Positions 14,258 through 22,870 of a DNA stretch of 64,000 bases are shown here, in pieces. The DNA comes from Collinsella sp. (GTDB lineage: Bacteria; Actinomycetota; Coriobacteriia; Coriobacteriales; Coriobacteriaceae). Location of the stretch: assembly GCA_019413925.1 (NCBI GenBank), contig DXMY01000007.1:1-64000 (forward strand). Direction: 5' to 3'. The translations under genes were made by a program, and so were the position numbers. Each line of letters starts with the position of its first letter. Position 1 is the stretch's first letter. The notes under the pieces are model-generated. The model searched no databases and was not told the DNA's origin. It worked only from the letters and a program-made list of their open reading frames with translations.

Positions 14258-16750
14258 CTAGAGGTAATGGCCAGTGACGCTTGCGGAGCAGGCCGCAGTG
14301 TCGTCCGGCGTGCCGACGCAGACGATTTGTCCGCCTGCGTCGCCACCGCCCGGGCCCATGTCGATCACGTAATCGGCGTTACGGATAAGGTCGAGGTCAT
14401 GCTCGATCACGATGACCGTGGCGCCCTTGGCAACGAGGCCATCAAACACGCTCAGCAGTACCTGAACATCGAGCGGATGCAGGCCGATCGTGGGCTCGTC
14501 GAACACGAATACGGCATCGTCCTGCACGCGGCCCATCTCGCTTGCAAGCTTGAGTCGCTGCGCCTCGCCGCCCGAAAGCGCCGGCGTGGGCTCGCCAAGC
14601 GTGAGGTAGCCCAAGCCCAAGTCATGCAGGGTCTGCAAGCGCGCCTGGACTTTCTTGAGTCCCACCGTGGCATCGAGGGCCTCGTCCACACTCATATCCA
14701 TGAGCTGCGGCAGCGTAAGCAGGCTGCCGTCCTTGCCCTCGCGATGGATATGCAAGGCCGCGTCTGCATAACGCGAGCCGCGGCATGCAGGACAGACAAT
14801 CTCGACATCGGGCAAAAACTGCACGTCGAGCGATATCGAGCCCGTGCCATCGCACGTAGGACAGCGCAAGGTGCCAGTGTTGTAGCTAAAGGCACCCGCT
14901 TTATATCCTGCCGCCTTGGCCTCGGGCGTACGGGCGAAGGCGCGGCGCAGCTCATCATGGATGTCGGCATAGGTCGCTACCGTCGAGCGTACGTTGGCGC
15001 CGATGGGCGTGGCGTCAATCAGGTTGGCGCGCGCGATGCCCTCGGCATCGACCCAACGCACGTGCCTTGGCAGGCGCTCGCCGGCCGCTTGCGCCTTGAG
15101 CGCCGGGATGAGCGTCTCGAGCACCAGTGTCGTCTTGCCCGAACCCGAAACACCCGTCACCGCGACAAGGCGGCCACGCGGGATATCGACTTCGAGTGGT
15201 TTGACGGTATGGATGGCATCGGTCGCCATGCGGATATGGCCCAGATCGAACATTTCGTCGTCAGCCACCTGCGGGCGCAAGCGCTTGGGGTCCGAGCGCA
15301 AGAACGGCGCGATGCGGCTACCCTGCGATTGTTCGACCTCGCCCACCGTACCGGCGGCGATCACATGACCGCCGCCTGCTCCGGCAACGGGGCCCATCTC
15401 GACCAGATAGTCGGCTTCTGCCAGCACGCGCGTGTCGTGGTCAACAACAACCACGGTGTTGCCGTCATCCACCAGATCGCGCATCACGCCCACCAGGCCA
15501 TCGACATTGGCAGGATGCAAGCCGATCGAAGGCTCGTCCAGCACATACAGCACGCCCGTCGATCGGTTGCGCACCACGCGGGCAAGCTGCACGCGCTGGC
15601 GCTCGCCCGTCGACAGCGTGGCACCGGCGCGGTCGAGCGAAAGGTAGTCGAGACCCAGGTCGATCAGGCGACGGGCCGTGCTCAAAAACGAATCGCAGAT
15701 GTCCGTCGCCATGGGCTGCATCTCGGTCGGCAAGGATGCGGGCACCCCGCGCACCCACTCAATCGCCTCGCCCAGTGTCATGGCCGCCGCCTGCGCCAGA
15801 TTGATACCGCGTACCTGAGGCTGGCGAGCGGCCTCGGAAAGACGCGTTCCGCCGCAGTCACGGCACGGCCCCTCGCGCAAAAAACGTGCAACGCGTTTGA
15901 GCCCCTTATCGTCCTTAACCTTGGCGAGCGCATTCTCGACCGTATAGACGGCGTTGTAATAGGTAAAGTCGAGCGGCGTGGCACCCTCGCCGTTTTTAGG
16001 AACGTAGAGAATATGCTTCTTGACCGCCGGGCCATGGAACACGATATCGCGCTCGGCGGGCGTGAGCTGGTTAAACGGCACGTCGGTGCGCACACCCATC
16101 TCGCCGGCCACCTGTTTCATCAGATCCCACATGAGTGTGCCCCAGGGAAGCACCGCGCCCTCGTCGATGGTCTTTGACTCGTCGGGCACCAGGCTCGCCT
16201 CGTCCACTTTGCGCATAACGCCGGTACCGCCGCAGGTAGGGCACGCGCCGCCACTGTTAAAGGCAAGGTCCTCGGCACCCGGCGCATAGAACTCGTGCCC
16301 GCATGCGGGGCATGTGAGCGACAGGCCCGCGGCCACGTTAAGGCTCGGCTCCACGCGCGCCCCGCAATGCGGGCAGACGTGATGGGCGCAGCGGCTAAAG
16401 AGCAGACGCAGGCTATTGTTGAGCTCGGTCATGGTGCCAAAAGTGGAACGCACGCCCGGCACGCTGGGGCGCTGATGCAATGCGAGCGCCGCCGGCACGT
16501 GCAGCACCTCGTCCACCTGGGCGTGCTCGGCCTGCGTCAGACGACGGCGGGTATAGGTGCTGAGCGCCTCCAGGTAACGGCGCGAGCCCTCGGCATAAAG
16601 AACTCCCAGTGCCAGCGAACTCTTGCCCGAACCCGACACACCGGCAATGCCCACGAGCCTTCCCAACGGAATGTCGATATCGATGTCCTTGAGGTTATGG
16701 ACACGTGCACCGCGCACCTCGATAGCACTTGGTTGTTGCAACACCGTCAT
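14258..16750 (-). CDS. UvrA-like ATPase (UvrA2 type, short form)
   Basis: This 830-residue duplicated ABC ATPase has Walker A GVSGSGKSSLA and GVSGSGKTTLV, two signature regions (TLSTGERQRVQLA and ALSGGEAQRLKLA), and Walker B V-L-D-E-P-S-I-G-L-H-P and V-F-D-E-P-T-I-G-L-H-P. Cys4 zinc modules are at C-P-H-C ... C-P-A-C and C-P-T-C ... C-P-A-C. It is about 110 residues shorter than UvrA, consistent with class II UvrA proteins that have a reduced UvrB-binding region and are linked to drug or DNA-adduct tolerance. The ATG at 16750 has an AGGAAGGG site; upstream in-frame codons come from a palindromic repeat and are rejected. Confidence 0.88.
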   Translation of the reverse strand: MTVLQQPSAIEVRGARVHNLKDIDIDIPLGRLVGIAGVSGSGKSSLALGVLYAEGSRRYLEALSTYTRRRLTQAEHAQVDEVLHVPAALALHQRPSVPGVRSTFGTMTELNNSLRLLFSRCAHHVCPHCGARVEPSLNVAAGLSLTCPACGHEFYAPGAEDLAFNSGGACPTCGGTGVMRKVDEASLVPDESKTIDEGAVLPWGTLMWDLMKQVAGEMGVRTDVPFNQLTPAERDIVFHGPAVKKHILYVPKNGEGATPLDFTYYNAVYTVENALAKVKDDKGLKRVARFLREGPCRDCGGTRLSEAARQPQVRGINLAQAAAMTLGEAIEWVRGVPASLPTEMQPMATDICDSFLSTARRLIDLGLDYLSLDRAGATLSTGERQRVQLARVVRNRSTGVLYVLDEPSIGLHPANVDGLVGVMRDLVDDGNTVVVVDHDTRVLAEADYLVEMGPVAGAGGGHVIAAGTVGEVEQSQGSRIAPFLRSDPKRLRPQVADDEMFDLGHIRMATDAIHTVKPLEVDIPRGRLVAVTGVSGSGKTTLVLETLIPALKAQAAGERLPRHVRWVDAEGIARANLIDATPIGANVRSTVATYADIHDELRRAFARTPEAKAAGYKAGAFSYNTGTLRCPTCDGTGSISLDVQFLPDVEIVCPACRGSRYADAALHIHREGKDGSLLTLPQLMDMSVDEALDATVGLKKVQARLQTLHDLGLGYLTLGEPTPALSGGEAQRLKLASEMGRVQDDAVFVFDEPTIGLHPLDVQVLLSVFDGLVAKGATVIVIEHDLDLIRNADYVIDMGPGGGDAGGQIVCVGTPDDTAACSASVTGHYL

Positions 16751-16772
16751 CGCTTCCCTTCCTGTTGATCGA

Positions 16773-16803
16773 ATGTGACAAAGGGACAGTCCCTTTGTCA
16801 CAT
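16773..16803. repeat. Family A palindrome, copy 3
   Basis: Arms ATGTGACAAAGGGAC / GTCCCTTTGTCACAT. Its right end abuts the TAA stop of the AAA ATPase gene. Confidence 0.9.
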
Positions 16804-17921
16804 TACTCGTGCCATAAAACACGATCTCGAATGTACTCGCCCAGCATGGGCACGGTAAACCGGACGAGGCCGTATCCGGCAGCCTCGATGACGCGCTCGC
16901 GAATCAGGCTTGCGCGATATTTACTCGCCCAGCTCTGGGTGCGATCGCAGCGCTCAATGATATCCGCCATGCGCGTCGGCTTACCCTCGTCAGCAGCCAT
17001 GGCCTCGATAAAAAGACGCTGTGGACTGCGCAACCCATAATACAAGGGAGCGTCCACTGCTTCATAGAACTCGGAGACGGCATCGGCGTAGCCAGCCTCG
17101 ACATCGCGCTCTTCAATGACCCGCGAGTCACGCCGGACAGCAGCCCGCCACATGTAATATCCCACCAGCTGGACCATATAGGGATGCCCCATGCTCTTGT
17201 GTGCTGCAAGGTCCGCCGTCTCCGCATCAACGCAAAGACCAGCGCCTTTGACCGTCTCGATATATGAATCGCGCACTTTGGGCAAAGAAATCGCCCCCAG
17301 CGTACGCTGCTGGGCGCGGCGCAAAAACGTTACGCTCGGCTCTTCGAGCAAGTCATCAACCATACTGGGCAAGCCGGCAAAAACCAGCGCAAGACCGCGC
17401 TGGTCGCTATCGAGCAAGCCCGTGGCATCCTGATCTCCGAGCACTTGCTGATAGAGAACGGCAAGAGCCGCCAGCTCCTCGATAGACGCAGACTGCGCCT
17501 CGTCAATCGCAAACAGTATGCCCTTGCCTAGACCGAGCTTCTTGAGGCGCTCGTTGACCAGCCCTCGTAACGTCTCGCTCTTTGCTCGCGCCGCCTCGTC
17601 CGACATCCGGCCAAACGACGGCCCGAACTCCAATGACGTCACAACGGGTTTATTCGAGCGAAGCGCGTCGGCTAAGCGGTCGCATAAGCCAAGCGAAGCG
17701 GAATCGGAGATAACCGCCCATCCGCGCTCGCTGGCTAGACGTTGCAGCTCTCGCAGGAGAACCGTTTTGCCGCAGCCGCGGTTTCCCGTAATGAGCATGA
17801 GCCTACCCGGCGCTCCGGCGCCGTTATCGAGCCCTTCCTCGAAATCTTCGATGACCGACTCGCGGCCGATGAGTATCGGGGGCCGCTTGCCAGCCGTGGG
17901 CTTAAAAGGATTTGGATTCAT
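16803..17921 (-). CDS. AAA/STAND-like ATP-binding protein
   Basis: This 372-residue ATPase has an early G-R-E-S-V-I-E-D-F motif and Walker A ITGNRGCGKTVLL near residue 45. Walker B is I-L-F-A-I-D-E-A-Q near residue 135, a sensor-like A-G-L-P-S-M-V follows, and the C-terminal region looks like a winged helix (R-S-P-Q-R-L-F-I-E-A-M ... R-V-I-E-A-A-G-Y-G-L-V-R-F-T-V-P). The layout matches Orc1/Cdc6-like ATP-binding proteins of unknown role. The start has a GAGGAGG site. Three 10-bp direct repeats lie just upstream of its start and may control it. There is no obvious partner gene. Confidence 0.75.
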   Translation of the reverse strand: MNPNPFKPTAGKRPPILIGRESVIEDFEEGLDNGAGAPGRLMLITGNRGCGKTVLLRELQRLASERGWAVISDSASLGLCDRLADALRSNKPVVTSLEFGPSFGRMSDEAARAKSETLRGLVNERLKKLGLGKGILFAIDEAQSASIEELAALAVLYQQVLGDQDATGLLDSDQRGLALVFAGLPSMVDDLLEEPSVTFLRRAQQRTLGAISLPKVRDSYIETVKGAGLCVDAETADLAAHKSMGHPYMVQLVGYYMWRAAVRRDSRVIEERDVEAGYADAVSEFYEAVDAPLYYGLRSPQRLFIEAMAADEGKPTRMADIIERCDRTQSWASKYRASLIRERVIEAAGYGLVRFTVPMLGEYIRDRVLWHE

Positions 17922-17956
17922 GTCGGCCTCCTCGGATTGGCAAACCCTGCCTATAG

Positions 17957-17986
17957 TTATACCAACTTATACCGAGTTATACCAAC
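17957..17986. repeat. Three tandem 10-bp repeats upstream of the AAA ATPase gene
   Basis: TTATACCAAC, TTATACCGAG and TTATACCAAC follow one another without gaps, 36 bp upstream of the minus-strand ATG at 17921. A 10-bp period places each unit on the same DNA face, as in direct-repeat operators. Minus-strand TATAA words here could also supply a -10 box. Confidence 0.55.
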
Positions 17987-17990
17987 AGCA

Positions 17991-18020
17991 GGTGACAAAG
18001 GAACTGCCCCTTTGTCACAT
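17991..18020. repeat. Family A palindrome, copy 4 (variant core)
   Basis: GGTGACAAAGGAACTGCCCCTTT-type hairpin in which the core GGGAC is altered to GGAAC. The TGA stop of the TetM-like gene (18015-18017) lies in its right arm. Confidence 0.85.
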
Positions 18021-20018
18021 GTGGCCGAAAAACTCGGCGTCTGCTGCTCGCCAGGGGCGGAAGGTAGAGGAATCGACCTTTACGTGCGCCGCGGCGGGTA
18101 CGTCGTACCATTTGACCGTGTAGCCGGCGCCGTGAGAGCAAAAGACCGAGTCGGGCGTGTTGGGCAGATCGGCCTCGGGCTCATAGGCGGCCGTCTCGAT
18201 TACGCGTTCGGCATCATGGCAAGCCGCATAACCGGCGAACTCCAGGTACAGATGACCGCAACCACTCGTGTAGGCAGCCACCTCCAGCGCGTAATCCTGC
18301 ACCTCGGATGCCGGCACGCGACCCACAAGCTTCGCTCGGTCGCCCGCCAACGTCGGCGGCTCGTACTCGGCACCCATGCGCGTGGCGTCTGACAACGCCC
18401 TGCCCACGCACTCCCCCGGCACCTCGAGCTCAAAGTGGTACCACGGCTCCAACAGCACCGCCGCGCCGGCCTCACGCGCCTGCATGAGTCCCTGTCGAAT
18501 CGCGCGATACGTGGCCTGGCGAAAGTCGCCGCCCTCGGTGTGCTTGGCATGCGCACGGCCGCCCGTGAGCGTAATGCGCACATCGGTGATGGGCGAGCCG
18601 GTCAGCACGCCCAGGTGATCACGCTCCATGGCGTTGGTGAGCGCCAGACGTTGCCAGTTAAGATCGAGCTCGTCGGTCGAGGTCACGGTGCCAAACTGCA
18701 CGCCCGAGCCCGCCGGCAACGGCTCCAGGCACAGATGCACCTCGGCATAGTGGCGCAGTGGCTCAAAGTGGCCCACGCCCTCAACCGGCTGCGAAATAGT
18801 CTCCTTATAGAGAATGCCGCCAGACTCAAACGCAACCGAAAGGCCAAAACGATCGGCCAGCACGCGCTGCACGACCTCGAGCTGCACCGCTCCCATGAGC
18901 TGCAGATGTATCTGTTCAAGATACGTGTTCCAGCTTACGCCGAGCATGGGGTCTTCGTCTGCCAGCTCAGTCAACGCTTTGAATACCACATGGACGTCGT
19001 GTTCGCCCGGTAGCACGGTATAGGTGAGAACCGGCGCAATGACGGGTGTATCGCCCGCGGGCTCCGCGCCCAGGGCATCCCCCGGGCGAACGTGTGCAAG
19101 ACCCGTCACGGCACAAATACCGCCAGCAGCAACTTCTTGGGCAAGCTCATACTTCTCGCCGTTATAGATGCGTACCTGATCGACCTTTTGCTCCCATGCC
19201 TCGGCGCCGGAACGTCCGTCAATCATCTGTTTGGCATGCAGTGTGCCGCCGGTCACTTTAACCCAAGCCAAGCGCTCGCCGCGAACACCTTGGCTGACAC
19301 GATAGACGCGCGCGGCAAACTCCGGGAGCCATGCCTGTTCGCGCATCAGCGCACATATGCCGTCCAGCAACTCGTCCACGCCTTGATCCTTGAGCGCCGA
19401 GCCGGTAAAGCAGGGAAACAACTTTCGCTCCGCGACCAACCGCGAAAGCGTGGCAGTCGAAAGCTCCCCTGCGTCGAGAAACTCCTCGAGCGCCGCCTCG
19501 TCCAACGCAGCAGCGTCCTCCTGAACGGCACCGCCCGCCAGCAGTTCGTTGGCATCCAGGCAGCCCTCGGAAAGACGCTGCCCAAGCTGTGCCAGCAAAA
19601 CATCGCGGCCGGGATTCTCCAAATCGATTTTGTTGATATAGATGAACGTCGGAATGTCATAGCGCGCAAGCAGGCGCCACAGGGTCTCGGTGTGCCCCTG
19701 CACGCCATCGTTGGCGCCTACCACCAGAATCGCGTAGTCCAGGGCACGCAGCGTGCGCTCCGCCTCGGCAGAAAAATCGACATGGCCGGGAGCGTCCACG
19801 AGCATAACGTGGGTGTCGCCATGGTCGAGCACAGCCTGCGACGAGAAGATCGTAATGCCGCGCTCGCGCTCGATCTCGTTCGTATCCAGATGCGAGTCGC
19901 CGTCGTCAACGCGGCCGCGCTTGCGAATGCGGCCCGCATTGAACAGCATGGACTCGGCCAGCGTGGTCTTGCCGGCATCGACATGAGCCAAGATTCCAAC
20001 GACCGCTTGCTTCGTCAT
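18015..20018 (-). CDS. TetM-like translational GTPase (EF-G paralogue)
   Basis: This 667-residue EF-G-like protein has G1 A-H-V-D-A-G-K-T-T-L-A-E, switch region R-G-I-T-I-F-S-S-Q, G3 D-A-P-G-H-V-D-F, and G4 N-K-I-D. EF-G-like domains II-V follow. The N-terminus (V-G-I-L-A-H-V-D-A-G-K-T-T-x-x-E-S-x-L) and the total length resemble the TetM/TetO ribosomal protection group more than EF-G. Many Firmicutes and Actinobacteria carry chromosomal relatives with no proven resistance role, so tetracycline resistance is possible but not shown. The ATG at 20018 has an AAGAGGAG site. No leader peptide or mobile flank typical of tet genes is seen. Confidence 0.8.
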   Translation of the reverse strand: MTKQAVVGILAHVDAGKTTLAESMLFNAGRIRKRGRVDDGDSHLDTNEIERERGITIFSSQAVLDHGDTHVMLVDAPGHVDFSAEAERTLRALDYAILVVGANDGVQGHTETLWRLLARYDIPTFIYINKIDLENPGRDVLLAQLGQRLSEGCLDANELLAGGAVQEDAAALDEAALEEFLDAGELSTATLSRLVAERKLFPCFTGSALKDQGVDELLDGICALMREQAWLPEFAARVYRVSQGVRGERLAWVKVTGGTLHAKQMIDGRSGAEAWEQKVDQVRIYNGEKYELAQEVAAGGICAVTGLAHVRPGDALGAEPAGDTPVIAPVLTYTVLPGEHDVHVVFKALTELADEDPMLGVSWNTYLEQIHLQLMGAVQLEVVQRVLADRFGLSVAFESGGILYKETISQPVEGVGHFEPLRHYAEVHLCLEPLPAGSGVQFGTVTSTDELDLNWQRLALTNAMERDHLGVLTGSPITDVRITLTGGRAHAKHTEGGDFRQATYRAIRQGLMQAREAGAAVLLEPWYHFELEVPGECVGRALSDATRMGAEYEPPTLAGDRAKLVGRVPASEVQDYALEVAAYTSGCGHLYLEFAGYAACHDAERVIETAAYEPEADLPNTPDSVFCSHGAGYTVKWYDVPAAAHVKVDSSTFRPWRAADAEFFGHM

Positions 20019-20205
20019 GGCTCTCCTCTTATTGCAAGCCCATCGCACGCGGCAACGGGCATCCTCGTTCCACACTGGATGATACAATTTACGGGCCGGT
20101 GGGCGAAGCGGGCCCTATCCCCCGACCGAGCTCATCGCCCTGCGTTGCCGCGCGGCGATTTTCGTAGGTTCGCGCCTTGCGAAAGCCGGCTTGCAAATCA
20201 GCGCA

Positions 20206-20245
20206 GCGAACGAAAATGGCCCCGGGTGGGACCATTTTCGTTCGC
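20206..20245. repeat. Family E palindrome (GCGAACGAAAATGG type)
   Basis: GCGAACGAAAATGG at 20206-20219 is repeated as its reverse complement at 20232-20245 around a CCCCGGGTGGGA centre. It lies 27 bp beyond the stop of the GNAT gene. Confidence 0.8.
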
Positions 20246-20272
20246 GCGAATTGTTGACACGCGCCCCTGCTC

Positions 20273-20761
20273 TTACGCCTCGCGCAGCCAGTCGAACGCA
20301 ACACGCGGCGTGCCGTCCGAAACATACACGACGCCGGCGCGCTCGAACCCCGCTTTCATGCTCGCGCCCTGCATAGGCAGGTTGTCCGCGTGCGTGTCGA
20401 TACGCAGGTGGTCGGCGCGCGCCTTGGCAAAGGCAAACATCGCGGCTGCGATACCGTGCACGGTGCCGTCGGATGCCACGCGATGCAGCACGGCATATGG
20501 AGTGTCGCTGCGCCATTGACCGTCCTCAATTACGTCATAGCACTCGTCCGGACCCGGTAAAAAGGCAAACGTCGCCACCACGCGACCGTCAACTTCGCAC
20601 ACGTAACTGCCACCAGCGGCAATATCGGCAGCCAGCTGCTCGGCCGAAGGCGTGCCCTCGGGCCACTGCGTGGCGTTACCATGCGCGCGCATAAACGCGC
20701 GGGCGGCGTCATAGATAGCCATGACGGCGGGAATGTCGGTATCGAGGGTTTTTCTGATCAT
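20273..20761 (-). CDS. GNAT-family acetyltransferase
   Basis: This 162-residue protein has a GNAT fold: I-R-K-T-L-D-T-D-I-P-A-V-M-A-I-Y-D at the N-terminus, Y-V-C-E-V-D-G-R-V-V-A-T-F-A-F central strands, L-H-R-V-A-S-D in motif A, and a closing L-R-I-D-T-H-A-D-N-L-P-M-Q motif with G-F-E-R-A-G-V-V-Y, the standard N-x-x-M-x-x-x-x-x-x-x-G-F pattern. A preceding GTG could also be used. The substrate is unknown. Confidence 0.8.
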   Translation of the reverse strand: MIRKTLDTDIPAVMAIYDAARAFMRAHGNATQWPEGTPSAEQLAADIAAGGSYVCEVDGRVVATFAFLPGPDECYDVIEDGQWRSDTPYAVLHRVASDGTVHGIAAAMFAFAKARADHLRIDTHADNLPMQGASMKAGFERAGVVYVSDGTPRVAFDWLREA

Positions 20762-20782
20762 CACGCGGCAACCTCACGTTTA

Positions 20783-20814
20783 TTGGTATCACATTGATTG
20801 GGCAATGATACCAA
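20783..20814. promoter_or_regulatory. Inverted repeat in a divergent promoter region
   Basis: TTGGTATCA at 20783-20791 is mirrored by TGATACCAA at 20806-20814, with further pairing CATTG/CAATG inside. It lies between the divergent GNAT and 98-residue zinc-motif genes and could be an operator. Confidence 0.4.
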
Positions 20815-20838
20815 CGTTTTGAGAAGGGCGCGAAGCAG

Positions 20839-21135
20839 ATGGGAAGCAAAAAGCGAGCCGCCTGGTCAAAGGCCAAAAGCGAGTTTTTGGGCGCTGCTAC
20901 CGGCGGCGATATGAGCGACCTGTTTGCGCGCGAGGACGAGCGCCGCGACGCCCTGGACGCCGAGCGCGATGAAGTCTGGCGCTACAAATCGTGCGAGCGC
21001 AAAAACCGTTACGACACACGCGCCGAGGCCGAGGCAGTTATGGCCGACTGCGAAAACCGCGGGCGGCGTGGTTTGGCCTGCTACAAATGCGAATACTGCG
21101 GTGGCTGGCACCTGACATCACACCCTTGGAAATAG
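20839..21135 (+). CDS. Small conserved hypothetical protein with a C-x2-C ... W-H-L-T-S motif
   Basis: This 98-residue protein has a charged helical first half. The second half contains Y-K-S-C-E-R-K-N-R-Y-D-T-R-A-E-A-E-A and then C-Y-K-C-E-Y-C-G-G-W-H-L-T-S-H-P. This motif (CxxC with a downstream W-H) is common in small uncharacterised bacterial and phage proteins and looks like a zinc ribbon or knuckle. The start has a GAAGGGCG site. Its role is unknown; nucleic acid binding is plausible. Confidence 0.65.
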   Translation: MGSKKRAAWSKAKSEFLGAATGGDMSDLFAREDERRDALDAERDEVWRYKSCERKNRYDTRAEAEAVMADCENRGRRGLACYKCEYCGGWHLTSHPWK

Positions 21136-21183
21136 GCTCCGCGTCGGCACGGCGCTGGCAAAGCACCGGCAATCGCACGCAAA

Positions 21184-21888
21184 CTACGGGCGCGGCGGCA
21201 CCAAAACATCGTAGCGAACGGCTTTGCCCGCAAGCTGATAGCTCGGCTTAACGCCGGCAAGCAATGGGCCCTTCACCGGCCGCTTGATAACGACCTTGCG
21301 CGGGTGCGGTGCAAGCGCAGCCTCGACCAGCGCCTCCTCATCGGCGCACGGCTGCTCCAAATGATGCAAGAGCTGGAACTTCTTTTTAACCGCCGCGCTC
21401 TTGTTGCGCTCGGGAAACATGGGGTCCAGATATACCACGTCGGGAGCGGTAAGCTCGCCCCGCCCGATCAGCTCAGCTGCATGGCGAAGGCCGGCAATGC
21501 TATCCTCGCCCGCATGTAAGCGCATGCGCGCCACAGCAGCCGCAAGCGCCGGATCATCTGCCGCGCGATCCAAGGCGTCCTTGAGGAGTGCCGCGATTAC
21601 GCAATCCTGTTCATACAGATCGACGGTAAAGCCCGCGGCCGCCAGCAGCAGCGAATCCTCACCAAAGCCCGCCGTGGCATCAATCGCCCATGGGCGCTCG
21701 ATGCCTTTTGTGCGCGCAACCTTTACCAGCAGCTCTTGCCGCAGGCGGCCCTGCTTGAGTCGTGGCAGCATGCGGCCAAAATCGGCGCGCAATTCCATCG
21801 TGCCGTCGGCGAGCGTGAGGCCCTCGGACTTCCCGGTCAGCTCAAGCCCCGCGGCCCGAGCAACAGAAAAGGGATCGACGACGCCCAT
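21184..21888 (-). CDS. rsmJ: 16S rRNA (guanine-1516-N2)-methyltransferase RsmJ-like
   Basis: This 234-residue protein has A-I-D-A-T-A-G-F-G-E-D-S-L-L-L-A (SAM motif I), D-L-Y-E-Q-D near residue 100 and the family signature V-V-Y-L-D-P-M-F-P-E-R-N-K-S-A-A-V-K-K-K, followed by V-I-K-R-P-V-K. These match RsmJ (YhiQ), which methylates G1516 in small-subunit rRNA. The ATG at 21888 has a TAAGGAGTGTCC site, so the upstream GTG is less likely. Confidence 0.85.
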   Translation of the reverse strand: MGVVDPFSVARAAGLELTGKSEGLTLADGTMELRADFGRMLPRLKQGRLRQELLVKVARTKGIERPWAIDATAGFGEDSLLLAAAGFTVDLYEQDCVIAALLKDALDRAADDPALAAAVARMRLHAGEDSIAGLRHAAELIGRGELTAPDVVYLDPMFPERNKSAAVKKKFQLLHHLEQPCADEEALVEAALAPHPRKVVIKRPVKGPLLAGVKPSYQLAGKAVRYDVLVPPRP

Positions 21889-21951
21889 GGACACTCCTTA
21901 GCAAACAAAACGAATACGTGAGCGCCACCTCAGTTGGCACCCAACCGTCCG

Positions 21952-22095
21952 TTATTGTCCCACATGCGACATGGTCCACAGCATCCCAATGCAAAGCACC
22001 GCCATCAATCCCGTGCACACGGCAGCGATCACAGAATCACCCATGCGCCTTCCCAACGACCGCGGTTCACGCACTTGCTCTGGTCCGTACATCAT
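21952..22095 (-). CDS. 47-residue single-pass membrane protein
   Basis: The ATG at 22095 follows TAAGGAGGAGCC, a near-perfect ribosome site, and the frame stops with TAA at 21952. The basic N-terminal part (about 17 residues) is followed by one membrane segment (SVIAAVCTGLMAVLCIGMLW) and a short tail. It lies upstream of rsmJ on the same strand, 63 bp away. Its function is unknown. Confidence 0.6.
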   Translation of the reverse strand: MMYGPEQVREPRSLGRRMGDSVIAAVCTGLMAVLCIGMLWTMSHVGQ

Positions 22096-22328
22096 GGCTC
22101 CTCCTTAGACTCACTTCTTATCACGGCCTCATCATCGCAGCGCCGCACATGAGCTGCCATCGATTTGGCTTACGTCCAGCTTTCCTTTTTGAAAGGTTGG
22201 TGTTGGGTTGCACGGGCTCAAAGCGCTTTCAGGCGCATGCATCGCCGCGTTGAATTACAATGTGCTTCACCATATGTGCAGCACATGGGGTGCGCCAGGT
22301 TGGCGTACTCGTATCGAAAGGACCAGCC

Positions 22329-22733
22329 ATGAGCAACGCCTGTAAATTACTCAAAATCCTATCGTTCCTCTTCTTTGTCGTCGGCATTCTAAGCGCAGGC
22401 ATGGGTGCTACAGCGCTCCTTGCGGGCAGCGCGGCAGGCGATATCACGGGTGCCATGATCGTTTCTTGCATCGTCGTCATCGTATTGGGCGTCGTCGAAA
22501 TTGTGACCGCCGTCTTTGGCATCCGCGCAGCAAATAATCCCGCCAAGGCTGGCGTTGTCTGGATTTGGTCCATCGTCTGCCTAGCATGTTCGGTCATCAG
22601 TCTGCTTCTCTCCCTGCCGCTCTTGGGTGGGACCGGCTCAAGCATCCCCGATTTTACCGGCCTGATTGTCAGCATTATCTACTTTGTACTCGCCAACCGC
22701 GTCAAGAAAGAGGGCATGGACCGTTTGAGCTAA
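22329..22733 (+). CDS. Four-helix small membrane protein
   Basis: The ATG at 22329 follows GAAAGGACC. The 134-residue product has four hydrophobic segments (about residues 10-35, 43-68, 76-98 and 104-123) with short loops and ends in a basic tail (RVKKEGMDRLS). I do not recognise a family beyond a generic small integral membrane protein. A strong terminator follows. Confidence 0.65.
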   Translation: MSNACKLLKILSFLFFVVGILSAGMGATALLAGSAAGDITGAMIVSCIVVIVLGVVEIVTAVFGIRAANNPAKAGVVWIWSIVCLACSVISLLLSLPLLGGTGSSIPDFTGLIVSIIYFVLANRVKKEGMDRLS

Positions 22734-22781
22734 GCCGCATCCGTGCCAATCGCTCAGCGACTCTGGTATATACGCCAATAA

Positions 22782-22817
22782 AAAGGGCCGATCGCGCAGC
22801 AACGCGGTCGGCCCTTT
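22782..22817 (+). terminator. Terminator after the four-helix membrane protein gene
   Basis: Stem AAAGGGCCGATCGCG / CGCGGTCGGCCCTTT with a six-base loop and one G-T pair. Confidence 0.8.
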
Positions 22818-22833
22818 ACGTTTGCCCAGATAA

Positions 22834-22870
22834 AACCTACCAAAATAAACCTGTCCCTTTTTGGTAGGTT
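22834..22870. repeat. Family C palindrome (AACCTACCAAAA type)
   Basis: AACCTACCAAAA (22834-22845) and TTTTGGTAGGTT (22859-22870) flank a centre containing CCTGTCCC. It overlaps the TAA stop of the rlmA-like gene. Confidence 0.85.

Noticed and set aside
14195..16177. Plus-strand ORF of 660 codons opposite uvrA2
   Set aside because: It is a GC-rich antisense shadow with low-complexity, Arg/His-rich translation and no ribosome site; uvrA2 motifs on the other strand are clear.
18015..20018. Calling the TetM-like gene a proven tetracycline resistance gene
   Set aside because: Family resemblance alone does not show resistance, and there is no mobile or regulatory context typical of tet genes.
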